Assembly: GCA_950097015.1 (NCBI GenBank)
Contig: CATNEN010000007.1
Span: 11,471,001 to 11,535,000, forward strand
Length of the DNA stretch: 64,000 nucleotides
Direction: 5' to 3'
Origin: Macrostomum hystrix
Lineage: Eukaryota > Platyhelminthes > Macrostomidae
The translations under genes were made by a program, and so were the position numbers. Each line of letters starts with the position of its first letter. The stretch's first letter is position 1. Below the pieces are notes generated by a model. It was not told the origin of the DNA, did no database searches, and saw nothing but the letters and a program-made list of their open reading frames with translations. Below are positions 45,085-55,168 of the stretch, piece after piece.

Positions 45085-45825
45085 TGCAGATTTGAGCAGG
45101 CGCCAAGCAGCAGAAGCCAGGCAAGTGAGAAGGACACGAATAACTGCCGGGCGCACGAGCGCCTAAACTGCAGCTGCTCGGCGCGTCACGGCGAGGTCGG
45201 GCGGGTGCGGAACTCAATAACTCCGCATCAAACTGAGCAGGGGAGGAGGGTCTCACATGCCGCCTTGGAGGCGCCAATTTTCATATCCTCCGCCTGGCCG
45301 CTTCGCTGTTGTCTGCTTATAATATTGGCCTGCTCACCGACTGTTCTCAACCGGCCCTATTTGCTTTGCTGTAAGAAAGTACAGCAGACCTTCTCCTAGC
45401 TCTACTCAGCAGGGGAGGCTGTTTTTCTAATAGATAATTTCTGAATAAATAACTGGAGCATTGCGGTCCTCAATGGCCGGGCAAACATGTCGCTTTGGCT
45501 TTCGACACTGCCGGCAACTCGGCGCGACTTTGTCAGGCCGATTGCGTGCCGCCCGTGACCGCCTCCCCCAGCCGCTCCGTGCCGCGCGGAAATCGAGGCC
45601 AGACAGAGTCCTTCCCACCCGAACCGCACGCACGGAGCAGTAACCCGAAGGACAGAGCTGGGTGACAAGACGGGAGAAAAGGTAAGAGCAAAATGGAACA
45701 GATAGAGCTGTGGGGAATCGAGAATAAAAGCACTGGAAATAAGTTGATGCTTGAAGATAGCGAGACATTGAAACCAGCAAAAGTGAGGCAGAGGGATAAG
45801 AATAGAGGAGATTTAGAGAGGTGAG
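45085..45825. other. Spacer, nothing recognised
   Basis: GC-rich with overlapping chance frames on both strands. Confidence 0.3.
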
Positions 45826-46292
45826 GGGAGATGGAGGTTGAGAGGAGATGGAGGGTGAGGGGAGATGGAGATTATAGGAGGGTGAGAGGTGAGAGGAGAT
45901 GGAGGGTGAGGGGAGATGGAGGGTGAGAGGAGATGGAGGGTGAGGGGAGATGGAGGGTGAGGGGAGATGGAGGGTGAGAGGAGATGGAGGGTGAGGGGAG
46001 ATGGAGGGTGAGAGGAGATGGAGGGTGAGGGGAGATGGAGGGTGAGGGGAGATGGAGGGTGAGAGGAGATGGAGGGTGAGGGGAGATGGAGGGTGAGGGG
46101 AGATGGAGGGTGAGGGGAGATGGAGGGTGAGGGGAGATGGAGGGTGAGAGGAGATGGAGGGTGAGGGGAGATGGAGGGTGAGAGGAGATGGAGGGTGAGG
46201 GGAGATGGAGGGTGAGGGGAGATGGAGGGTGAGGGGAGATGGAGGGTGAGGGGAGATGGAGGGTGAGGGGAGATGGAGGGTGAGGGGAGATT
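45826..46292. repeat. 17-bp purine-rich minisatellite (GGGTGAGGGGAGATGGA)
   Basis: About 26 units on an almost purely purine strand. Long polypurine tracts of this type can form triplex or G-rich structures. GTGAGG resembles a splice donor in each unit. Confidence 0.93.
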
Positions 46293-46949
46293 ATGTGTGA
46301 GAGGTGAGATATGTTGGGTGAGATTAGATGGAGATTGAGGAAAAGGAGAGAGGTGATAGAGAGTAAGGAAACAGATCTAGTGGACGGGTTAATAGAAATA
46401 GGTGTCACATAAAGCGGCAGTCCCATTGTATCAATCTACCCAGAGGGAAGCCATGATTAAAGGCTTGTCAGACTGAGCCTCCGGGTCACAGGGTTGCTGT
46501 GGCGACAAGGGCGCGGATGTGGAGGTGAGGGAGAATGAGGGTCCAGGGCAAGGGGGAAAAGATCAAGGGAAAAGTGCCAGCGCCGAGAAGGCAGGTCAAT
46601 ATAGTGTGTTGTTCTCAAAGAATAAATCAAAGCGGCATTTGGATGGCCCTGAGCTGGCGATTGGTATCGAGAATCCGCTGTATCTGTAAAAAGCAAATGG
46701 CGGAGAAGCAATTTATTGAGCCTTCGCAGAGGCGCGTACATGGGTCAGAACTCGGACACATTCCTCGCTGGGATGTCGAAGAGATTCTCGGCTGGCTACA
46801 TACCCTATCAAAATAATGACAAAGCTAAACGGAAATAAATGGAACTAAACGATGCGCTGCACTACTTAAAGTAGAGAAGAAGGAAGGACGGAATCAGGCT
46901 AAGTCTGGCCACTTTGGCTAAAGTTCAACCATAAACAACGGCCGTCTCT
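46293..46949. other. 3' flank of helix/amyloid-motif gene A
   Basis: No gene seen. AATAAA-type signals on the minus strand were not obvious. Confidence 0.3.
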
Positions 46950-47678
46950 TCAAAAGCTCTCGGCATTGTCAGAAACCTGGATAACACTTCCGTTGCCAAC
47001 GATGTTGAGCAAGCCATTCTGGTAGCTTCGGCCAGAAGACTGCTGCGGCTGCCGATGCGCTGGGGGGCTCGGCGGTGGTGACGGGTTTGGCTGCGGCGGA
47101 CGCTGCTCCTCAGCAACATGCGGAGCCCCCGTGCGGTCCAGCGGCTGCGGCAGCTGTTGTGGATTGCTGCCCTGCCGCTCCGCTCCGTGGTTCAAAATCG
47201 GCGGCGGCGCTCCGAGCTGCTGCGCCGGCTGGGCAACCAGGGTCGCATCCCGCCTGCCGTTGTTCCCCTGGGCCGCAATCGGCTTGATGACGTCCGAGGC
47301 CCTGCTTGAAGCCAAGGTGGTGCCGCGAGAGTTGAAGGCGGAGTCGCAGGCACACTGGGCTGAGAAGCGGGAGTCATGGGCTGAGTAGCGGGAGTCATAG
47401 GCTGAGTCGCGAGAGCCCTTGGCTGAGTAGCGTGAGTCATGGGCTGAGTCGCGCAATGTGCTGACGGCCTGGCTGCGGCGGTTCAGTTCAACCAGGAATT
47501 TTTCCAGCTCGGCCTCGCCGAACGGCTGTTTCTTGATGTCTCGGAACTTGTCGGAGAGTCGCTTGGAGTGGTTCTTTGCCAGGAAGTCCTCGGTGCTGAG
47601 ATTTTTGGGTAAGTGCTTCTTGAAGAATTTCTTCACTCTTGGGTTGCCATTCAGGTCCTCAACGAATTCGCGGATCAT
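46950..47678 (-). CDS. Helical-module / amyloid-motif protein A
   Basis: About 242 residues from the chosen start at 47678 (MIREFVEDL). The frame extends to 47702, but a TTGTTTTCAG acceptor at about 47697-47688 suggests the exon, or a trans-splice site, begins just before the ATG. Residues 1-72 look all-helical in four segments (IREFVEDLNG; PRVKKFFKKHL; STEDFLAKNHSKRLSDKFRDIKK; EAELEKFLVELN) and align with proteins B and C and fragment D. A linker of DSAYDSRYSA-type repeats and a Pro/Gln-rich part follow. The C-terminus is NGLLNIVGNGSVIQVSDNAE, the shared G-x-x-N-I-x-G motif. I do not recognise a named family. The layout suggests an adaptor with an amyloid signalling motif. Confidence 0.6.
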   Translation of the reverse strand: MIREFVEDLNGNPRVKKFFKKHLPKNLSTEDFLAKNHSKRLSDKFRDIKKQPFGEAELEKFLVELNRRSQAVSTLRDSAHDSRYSAKGSRDSAYDSRYSAHDSRFSAQCACDSAFNSRGTTLASSRASDVIKPIAAQGNNGRRDATLVAQPAQQLGAPPPILNHGAERQGSNPQQLPQPLDRTGAPHVAEEQRPPQPNPSPPPSPPAHRQPQQSSGRSYQNGLLNIVGNGSVIQVSDNAESF

Positions 47679-47702
47679 TTTCGCGGACTGAACTGAAAAC
47701 AA

Positions 47703-47929
47703 GCGATAGAAGAGCAGTTGAGTTGTTGACTGCTATATTTAATCACTCTAATAGGGCACTGATTTAGAGTTTAGCGCATTGTTACGGGGAACTTTGCAAA
47801 GTGGAGAAGACAAGGCACCTGTTGAATCATGGTCTAAAAATAGCCATGAGCTCTCTGAAGTGACAAGCAATGGAGAGCTATGAAAGACAAAAAAACGGTC
47901 GTAAAAACTATGCTATACTTCTGACACTA
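47703..47929. other. Upstream region of gene A
   Basis: AT-rich spacer between gene A and fragment D; promoter or intron of gene A. Confidence 0.3.
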
Positions 47930-48448
47930 TTATACATTATAATATGCATGGAGACACTCGTACATGAATGTAACTAATGTTCTTGTAGCTGCAGAGTTCA
48001 GGCTGCTCTCAGAAATCGCATCATAGATCCTCCTTGCAAGGACAGCAGAGGATCTGCTGTCCTTCTTTGGCTGACGGACACGAGCAAGTATCGGGGCCTC
48101 TGGTCCAGCAGGTGTCATTGCGGTGGGCCTCAGCGCTCGCAGCCTCAGCCAGCAATGCGTGGCACTAAGCCGACCGCGAAGCAGCTTGTGCCGCGGTGGC
48201 ACGGGCGCAGCGAAGCTCGGGTAGAAGCTCTCGAGGCTGCAACAGCCGGAGTCAGCGCTGTCTCCGAGTGTCTGAAGCTTCTCAGGCAAATCGTGAAAGT
48301 TCCTGAGGTACTGTAGGGCCTCGTCCAGCCTGTTCTGTGAGAATTGCTGTGGACTTTGCTTGGAGAATTTATTGTAAAAGCAATGCTGCTTTAGCAATGC
48401 TGCTTTAGCAGAAGGAGCTGGTGAACATCTTGACGCAGTCGTCACCAC
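47930..48448 (-). pseudogene. Helical-module family member D, truncated
   Basis: The minus strand has KFSKQSPQQFSQNRLDEALQ then YLRNFHDLPEK, matching the last third of the module in protein B (KFAKQKRQKFSCNQLEEALD then YLRKYQ). Downstream LGDSADSGCCSLESF resembles ESGYDSVSSLGD of B. The first half of the module is missing: a 16-base direct repeat (GCAATGCTGCTTTAGC) sits at the break near 48380-48410. No C-terminal motif is found before the stop. It could be a fragment, or an exon of a gene whose start I cannot see. Confidence 0.5.
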
Positions 48449-48829
48449 GCCAGGAATTCAGGGCGAGAATATCTTCGCAGGGCATTCCATAGGTCTAGGC
48501 AAAAGAAAAGCAGAATAGGTTGGTGAGTTGCGCACACAGCTATCAGCTATGCCATGCTATTTGGAGAAGAAACAACACAAGCGAGTTACGTCTTAGTTAT
48601 CAAGCTACTGAAAAGACTGACTCATCGATAAGCAAAAAGCAAACGACTTGGCAACCAGACTATTGAATTCCAGTAAATGCATAAAAAAACAACGTGCCAC
48701 TTGAAATCCATGCGCAAGCGGCACAGTGCCAGCTTCCAAAAGCAATACAGCTGCCTGCTCAGTCCATGGACCGTACCTCACCTCACCCATCCAGATTTTT
48801 ACCGCAGCTTCTCAGCCGAGGAACTGAAG
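48449..48829. other. Spacer, nothing recognised
   Basis: AT-rich; upstream of fragment D. Confidence 0.3.
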
Positions 48830-48955
48830 CAAGGAGGAATTGGTTTGTGGGCACACATCGTTCCCCGGAGCAGAGATTTGAACCCACGACCTCTATCTTG
48901 GCCACTCTAAAGAGTATGAATCTCTAGACCACAACATGTAGGCCACAACCCCTTT
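48830..48955 (-). repeat. Probable tRNA-derived SINE or degenerate tRNA-like sequence
   Basis: The minus strand has GTTGTGGCCTACATGTTGTG with GTCTAGAG, resembling an A-box arm, then TAGAGTGGCCAAGATAGAGG, then GTCGTGGGTTCAAATCTC, a B box with one mismatch to GGTTCGAATC. A run of T/A-rich sequence flanks it. The order and spacing fit a Leu/Ser-type tRNA ancestor, but arms do not pair well enough for a functional tRNA. Confidence 0.5.
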
Positions 48956-49659
48956 TGAATTTATGAAAAGCTTTGAACGACACAGCAAATGCTTGATCCC
49001 GATGAATTGAACAAAGACTGCACTAGGTGGGCCGAGTACAATGTCAAATAAGGTCAGTTTTTTAGAAAAAACAGAGCAAAAGTCAAAATGTTTTTTGCTT
49101 TGCTCTACGTCTCAGTTTCATTTCTTAGTTGTTACATAAACTTGATAACACGGAGTGACGTCCCGATGAAAATCTGGTTTTGTGGGCAGCAGAAGCCTAA
49201 TATGGAACAAAGACTAAATGAATTGTTCTTGCAGAAATGTAGCCAGCTTCATCTTCTATCGCTGGCTTCTCAAATCTATCGAAAACTGCTTGAATTATCG
49301 GTGCTGTACAGAATTGTACGAAATGGTACGGCCAGGAATTGCAGTGCATCAAACGGAATGGTACTGTCCGGTATGGAATGGTACTGTACGGTATGGAATG
49401 GTACTGTCCGGTATGGAATGGTACTGTAAAGTACGGAATAGTTTGCGGAATAGTATGGAGTTGTTTAATGCGGCTTGCAATCACAATAGTATCGAACACA
49501 GTAGCATACATTTTCTAAGACTATATCAATCAAGGCCTACCGCATTTTCCATGCAATAAAATTGCATATGAAATGTTTACGAATAAGGACAAGAAATGTA
49601 CAAGAGCAGGAAGGCCCACTCAGACGGTGTACAGTATGAGACGAATGTTGGTTGTACTT
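48956..49659. other. 3' flank of gene B with a 19-20 bp mini-array
   Basis: GGAATGGTACTGTCCGGTAT-like units repeat four to five times at 49345-49440. No gene otherwise. Confidence 0.5.
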
Positions 49660-50628
49660 TTAGCCCCACTTGGGGCCCGCACTCTGCAGCATAAGCAACG
49701 CGGATAAGTCGCAGTCGACTAAATTTTTCGTGCCACGAATGTTCAAACAGCCGTTCTGGCTGCACTGTTCGCGGCTGCTCCTCTCTTTAGCATCCACAAT
49801 GGCGGCGCGCCTGCTTTGAGCGGCCCTGTGCTCGCCTCGAGCTTCCCCGCTGGCAGCCGACGGCTTGACGCAGGCGGCCGTATTAGCCAGACTGTGGCGC
49901 GGTCGTGGTGTCGGAACCTGAACACCAACCAGGGCGTTCCCGTTGCATGGCTCGCCGACGCAGATCTTTGACCTCTCGTTAGATGAGTAGCTTTCTGAGT
50001 ACTGCCCACGCTCAGGACCATCAGAATAGGCGACTGAGGCCGCTTGAGAACAATCGCAAGTTTCATCACTGAGCCCTCCAAAGGAGTCCAGATTGGTTGG
50101 GTCGTCAGTGGCCGTGCAGCGCGCTAAAGTGCGTCTTGGCCGCGGTTTCGCTGGCTTGACTTCTGGCTTCTCATCCAAGATATCGTATGGGTTTTCAATG
50201 CTTTGTAGCACGTCCTGATTTGCACATGTAGGCGTCACAGAACTCATCTCGCTGCTCGATTCTGTGGGCACAGGTGGTAGAGGTCGGTCAGCTACTGAAG
50301 CCGAGGTGTTGCTGAATTTGCTGAAACCGGGCTGGCGATCCCCAAGACTGCTGACACTGTCGTATCCGGATTCAACATGGCTTCTGCGCGCCGTGAGTTG
50401 CTGGTGCTGCTTCTGGTACTTTCTGAGATAGTCCAAAGCCTCTTCCAGTTGGTTGCAAGAGAATTTCTGCCTCTTCTGCTTGGCAAACTTTTCCTTCAGG
50501 CTTCGCTCCTGCCGCTCGCTGAGGAACTCTTGAAGGCTTGAGTTCTTCGAGCAGAAGGAACCGACGTATTTCATGACGCGCTGGTCACCGGGCCAAGATT
50601 TCAAAGCCTGCTGCACTTCGAAAGACAT
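49660..50628 (-). CDS. Helical-module / amyloid-motif protein B
   Basis: About 322 residues from 50628 (MSFEVQQALKSWPG); the frame extends upstream to 50715 with non-conserved sequence. Residues 1-75 form the four-helix module (SFEVQQALKSW; DQRVMKYVGSF; SLQEFLSERQERSLKEKFAK; CNQLEEALDYLRKYQ). The linker has ESGYDSV, PLPPVPTESSSE (SH3-ligand-like), a tyrosine motif NPYDILDE and VKPAKPRPRRTL, a basic-proline motif shared with protein C (PQPKPRRASRP). The C-terminus holds QNGCLNIRGTKNLVDCD, the same motif as proteins A and C. The gene is divergent from gene C with under 450 bp between the starts. No catalytic domain, signal peptide or membrane segment is visible. Function unknown; adaptor role is inference. 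Confidence 0.62.
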   Translation of the reverse strand: MSFEVQQALKSWPGDQRVMKYVGSFCSKNSSLQEFLSERQERSLKEKFAKQKRQKFSCNQLEEALDYLRKYQKQHQQLTARRSHVESGYDSVSSLGDRQPGFSKFSNTSASVADRPLPPVPTESSSEMSSVTPTCANQDVLQSIENPYDILDEKPEVKPAKPRPRRTLARCTATDDPTNLDSFGGLSDETCDCSQAASVAYSDGPERGQYSESYSSNERSKICVGEPCNGNALVGVQVPTPRPRHSLANTAACVKPSAASGEARGEHRAAQSRRAAIVDAKERSSREQCSQNGCLNIRGTKNLVDCDLSALLMLQSAGPKWG

Positions 50629-51068
50629 TTTAAGATCGGATCGAGCAGCCAGGCAGTGGAGCGAATATCGCAAAAGTGGCTCTGAATGCTGTTTGCGAGC
50701 TAATACGACACCCAAAAAACAAATCGAGCGCCGAAATTCGGTGCAGCGGAGCAGATGTTTTCAGGCCAGCAGGGACTCGACCTCGTATAATTTAACCCTT
50801 TCTCACCATCGGCCAACATTGTTCTCGCTATTTTTAGCAAATTAGTTACTTGAGATGCAAATACCTTCTAAGATAGAAATGATGCAACTTTCAGAACAAA
50901 CATTACTGAGAATCGCTCGTGAACTGTTAACGAGGTACATACCTCGTATTTATAAATAGCAATTAGAATAGTTTCCTCTACAAAGGAATTAAATTGAGAA
51001 TAAAAGCCTCAAACGTTTCATGGAAGTCTAACGGCAGAAAGTACAAGCTACTGTGCATTAAAAACAAC
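50629..51068. promoter_or_regulatory. Divergent intergenic region between genes B and C
   Basis: The two paralogues are arranged head to head, so one short region should drive both. TATTTATAAATA near 50947-50956 is a palindromic TATA-like site. Co-expression is an inference. Confidence 0.35.
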
Positions 51069-51950
51069 ATGGTGTCAGAACTCATCCAGCTGAGGCATCA
51101 GCAGAGACAGCCTACATTTCGCGAGGAACATGAATGCAGTTACGAGTTTCGACCGGTCCATCGTGACTTAGTGATTTTCTTCAAAACGCAAAAGGCACGC
51201 AGATGCCTGCAGAACTACCTAATGGAAGTGCAACTGGTCACGGAGGTGCGGGAACTGGTGGAGTACCGACAGAGAATCGTCGAAAGAACCAAAGCCAGGA
51301 AGCAGCGCTTTTCGTCCGATGAGCTCACAAAGGTGCTGGACAACGCCCGACTGTGGACCCGCTGTGACAGCGCCGAGAACTACCATGAGCATGCTCCGGA
51401 GAAGCCAAAGAAGAAGCGCTGGAGCAACTCGCTGAAGGCGACCCGCACCAGCAAGGAGTTGGTGAGGTTCCTGAAAAAGGAGGGCGTCAAGTCCAGGCAG
51501 GAACTCGTGGCTAAGGCGGACATGCTGATTAATAAGTACGAAGTGAAGGCCAGACCGTTCTCCCTGCTGGACCTGAAGGAACTCGTCACCGAATTCAGCC
51601 AGCCGCCGCTGTCAGCAGAGCGAAAAAATAGCGGCACCGATGACTCGAATTCCGGTGACAGCGAGGAGACCGCGGCTCGACCGCAGCCCAAGCCGCGGCG
51701 GGCTTCGCGTCCAATTAGAAGCTGGAACTCTGTTGGCAGCCTGCCCGTGTCTGAGGAAGACGGCCTGCAGCGAGAGACTCCAGGGGGCGCTGGTGGCAGC
51801 CGGAGCGATATGCTGGACGTCGGTGTTACCCAGACTGGGGGGCTCGTCAATATAATCGGCCATGAGAACAACTTGAAGCTGGGGCTGACAGGACACAGCC
51901 AGTGGCCGGAGATAAGAGGCGCTTCTTTGTGGAGGCCACAGCGCAACTGA
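51069..51950 (+). CDS. Helical-module / amyloid-motif protein C (two modules)
   Basis: About 293 residues from 51069 (MVSELIQLRHQ); the frame extends to 50994. It carries the module twice: first HRDLVIFFKTQKARRCLQNY to SSDELTKVLDNARLW, then TSKELVRFLKKEGVKSRQEL to SLLDLKELVTEFSQ. A Ser/Asp-rich linker and RPQPKPRRASRP follow. Near the C-terminus is GGLVNIIGHENNLKLG, the shared motif in its cleanest form; about 19 residues follow to the stop. Lysine/arginine-rich, probably cytosolic or nuclear. Duplication of the module within one chain, as in death-fold adaptors, is notable. The family is not recognised. Confidence 0.62.
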   Translation: MVSELIQLRHQQRQPTFREEHECSYEFRPVHRDLVIFFKTQKARRCLQNYLMEVQLVTEVRELVEYRQRIVERTKARKQRFSSDELTKVLDNARLWTRCDSAENYHEHAPEKPKKKRWSNSLKATRTSKELVRFLKKEGVKSRQELVAKADMLINKYEVKARPFSLLDLKELVTEFSQPPLSAERKNSGTDDSNSGDSEETAARPQPKPRRASRPIRSWNSVGSLPVSEEDGLQRETPGGAGGSRSDMLDVGVTQTGGLVNIIGHENNLKLGLTGHSQWPEIRGASLWRPQRN

Positions 51951-52531
51951 ACTGCGAACCACTGGTCGCTCTTTTAAACGCTCTGGCAAGGTGGTCAAAA
52001 TGTTTTCAATTTAGAAATCATTTAATTTTTCTGCACCACTTTTATTCTTTGGTGCTTTCCGCATCATTTCTCGTAGATAGACTTGTTGGAAACTATGCAT
52101 AGACGTTTACGCTAAAGTAGAAAGCATTGAGTACTATTTTTAATTTACACTTTAACATCAAAATCAACAGTTCATCGTAAATCTAGGAGTGAGTACACCC
52201 GCTGATAATGAGAGATGCACTAACACTTGCGAGTACTAACACCTGGGAGTTGCTATGCTAGAGCAGCTCGATGCGCAAAGCAACAAAGTAGAATTCTCGA
52301 ATTATAAATATATACTCGCACATCTCGCCCTTCGTTGAATGCTAACACAGAGAATGCAGCGGCTTGACAGATCTTTAATCAGAAAGCGTACCTAGGAATA
52401 TACAGCACAACCCACCCAGACACAATAGGTGCGCTGAATTGCGAGCCCACTGAGCTGTGCTCACGAGTTTATTGCCCAGAGAACACTGTGCAAGCCGCAG
52501 TAAATAACTCGAGTAGAAGAAGCATTTAGGC
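51951..52531. other. 3' flank of gene C, nothing recognised
   Basis: AT-rich spacer before the 58-bp array. Confidence 0.35.
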
Positions 52532-52889
52532 TGCAAACTCGCATCTGTTGCAGTCCCAGTGGTTTGTGAGGATTCGCAGGATAAGTCAATGCAAACTCGC
52601 ATCTGTTGCAGTCCCAGTGGTTTGTGAGGATTCACAGGATAAGTTAATGCAAACTCGGATCTGTTGCAGTCCCAGTGGTTTGTGAGGATTCACAGGATAA
52701 GTTAATGCAAACTCGGATCTGTTGCAGTCCCAGTGGTTTGTGAGGATTCACAGGATAAGTTAATGCAAACTCGGATCTGTTGCAGTCCCAGTGGTTTGTG
52801 AGGATTCACAGGATAAGTTAATGCAAACTCGGATCTGTTGCAGTCCCAGTGGTTTGTGAGGATTCACAGGATAAGTTAATGCAAACTCG
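52532..52889. repeat. 58-bp minisatellite, about 6 units
   Basis: Units begin TGCAAACTCG(C/G)ATCTGTTG and contain CCCAGTGGTTTGTGAGGATT. The first two units carry CGCAT, the later ones CGGAT. Confidence 0.93.
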
Positions 52890-53311
52890 GTAATCCAAAA
52901 TTAGTTTCAAAACAATAAATCCACAGAGCAGCAGCGGCAGGTAATTTATTATCCGTGTATTCGGTGCACCTCTTCAGGTGAAGAAAAACAAGAGAAATAC
53001 GGAAGTAGAAACTGAAGGAACACAACTCAAACAAATATCGGGTAGTCTCAATGAAAAGAGTTGCTATGCAAATAATTTTTCTGTTTTCGGTACGAAAATA
53101 GCAGGTATAACAGAGACCCGCAATCTTTCTCGGGGAAGGACAGATGTTCTGCGAGGTGGAGAATGGAACACAGCGCACGCTAGTCTTTATTCTGGGCTCC
53201 GTGCACACACGTAACAAGACACACAATTTAGCGCAGAAAGAACTGCTGCTGATCACTGGATCCACAAGAGTGGAAAGCAAGGCTGCAGATAGGAGTGAGA
53301 GACGAGCTGGA
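52890..53311. other. Spacer between arrays
   Basis: No gene seen. Confidence 0.3.
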
Positions 53312-54037
53312 AGGCTGAGATTGGACTTAGAAGGCTGGAAGAGGAGCTGGAAGGCTGGGAGAGGAGCTGGAAGGCTGGGGGAGAAGCTAGAAGGCTGGGA
53401 GAGGAGCTGGAAGGCTGGGAGAGGATTTGGAAGGCTGGGAGAGGAGCTGGAAGGCTGGGAGAGGAGCAGGAAGGCTGGGAGAGGATTTGGAAGGCTGGGA
53501 GAGGAGCTGGAAGGCTGGGAGAGGATTTGGAAGGCTGGGAGAGGATTTGGAAGGCTGGGAGAGGAGCTGGAAGGCTGGGAGAGGATTTGGAAGGCTGGGA
53601 GAGGATTTGGAAGGCTGGGAGAGGAGCTGGAAGGCTGGGAGAGGATTTGGAAGGCTGGGAGAGGATTTGGAAGGCTGGGAGAGGATTTGGAAGGCTGGGA
53701 GAGGAGCTGGAAGGCTGGGAGAGGAGCTGGAAGGCTGGGAGAGGATTTGGAAGGCTGGGAGACGAGCTGGAAGGCTGGGAGAGAAGCTGGAAGGCTGGGA
53801 TTGGACTTGGAAGGCTGGGATTGGACTTGGAAGGCTGGAAGAGGAGCTGGAAGGCTGGGAGAGGAGCTGGAAGGCTGGGAGAGGATTTGGAAGGCTGGGA
53901 GAGGAGCTGGAAGGCTGGGAGAGGAGTTGGAAGGCTGGGGGAGAAGCTGGAAGGCTGGAAGAGGAGCTGGAAGACTGGGACAGGAGCTGGAAGGCTGGGA
54001 GAGGAGCTGGAAGACTTGGAGAGGATTTTGAAGGAGG
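53312..54037. repeat. 20-bp minisatellite (GAGGAGCTGGAAGGCTGGGA)
   Basis: About 36 units alternating GAGCTGG, GATTTGG and TTGGACTTGG variants in blocks. Both strands are open over the whole array, giving spurious Gly/Trp/Glu and Ser/Pro frames. Confidence 0.93.
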
Positions 54038-54916
54038 ATGATGAGGACTGCCAGACCAGGTGAAGATGCACTCTAAAGACAGCAGGGTCCAACTGGCCCC
54101 ACTGAGTTCCTGCTCACGAGGTTAATTATCAAGTTCTAAAAAAAAGCAAAAATCTAATAGACTGAAATAGCATGCAATATATTTCGATTGCGAGAAACAA
54201 TCTTCAGGATGCCACACAGCTCTGAAATTAAGAAGCCGTTTGTTTGTGGCATAGCACACCCTGTTAGGTGAGCGGTGCAGTGAAAACGAGGTGCGATGTT
54301 TGGCTGGAGGGCGCTGGGCAGCAAGATAAAAGTGTAACTACAGACGGTAAAGCATCCAGAGATTAATGACCTGTTGCAGAACAGAGGGCAACAATAAAAA
54401 AGCACTTAGCTCAAACACAAGCAGCGCGACAGAAAGATGCCACAGAACTGAACACACACTGGCTCTGATCGAAATTTCAAGCCGAAATTGAAAGTGGAAT
54501 TTCCCAGGGCACGACCTCGATAGCTGAGGCTGAAAGAGCAGCAATGCCTGCACTGAGCATTATCCGATACAAATCGCTTGAAAAACCCAGGAAAAAACGG
54601 CAAACAAAATAATATGGAGCTTTTTGGCGCGAATTTGAATTAGAAGCCAACAGCAGCTCTGTTCGAGTAAATGTCATTCATTCAGGACTACTATTAGTAA
54701 GCATTAACGAGTGCAATAAGCCAGCCAGATGATCTGAGAGTGCACGAAGGCGGAGAGTCGGCTGTGCGGTGGCTACCGCAGCTGGCTCATTGTCTAGAAA
54801 CTTTGACGGGCCGCAATTTACAAGCAAAGTAAAGCAGAACTGCAGTGTTAAGTGAAGAGACTGCACTGAAGCCTGTACAGAGATTGTGTACAGACATTAG
54901 GGGTGGGGACAGTAAA
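54038..54916. other. Spacer, nothing recognised
   Basis: Ordinary composition, several short chance frames, no domain. Confidence 0.3.
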
Positions 54917-55082
54917 GTTACAGCACTCTGACATACACTGACAGGGTAATACAGACAGTTACAGCACTCTGACATACACTGACAGGGTAATACAGACAGT
55001 TACAGCACTCTGACATACACTGACAGGGTAATACAGACAGTTACAGCACTCTGACATACACTGACAGGGTAATACAGTTACA
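54917..55082. repeat. 41-bp tandem repeat, 4 units
   Basis: Units begin GTTACAGCACTCTGACATAC. It ends about 90 bases from the stop codon of the phosphatase gene and may lie in its 3' UTR. Confidence 0.92.
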
Positions 55083-55168
55083 GCAGCCACACACTGATGG
55101 CTTCTACAGTCATTCTGACATTCAGGATGAAGGCAGAGGGGGTGAAGCAGCAGGCAGGCGGGCTGGCC

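Noticed and set aside
48830-48955. Functional tRNA gene on the minus strand
   Set aside because: The B-box-like part is good, but arms do not pair and the spacing is too long; a tRNA-derived SINE is the better reading.
53144-54092. Gly/Trp/Glu-rich and Ser/Pro-rich open frames over the 20-bp array
   Set aside because: Both strands are open across the same array, so the frames reflect repeat composition.
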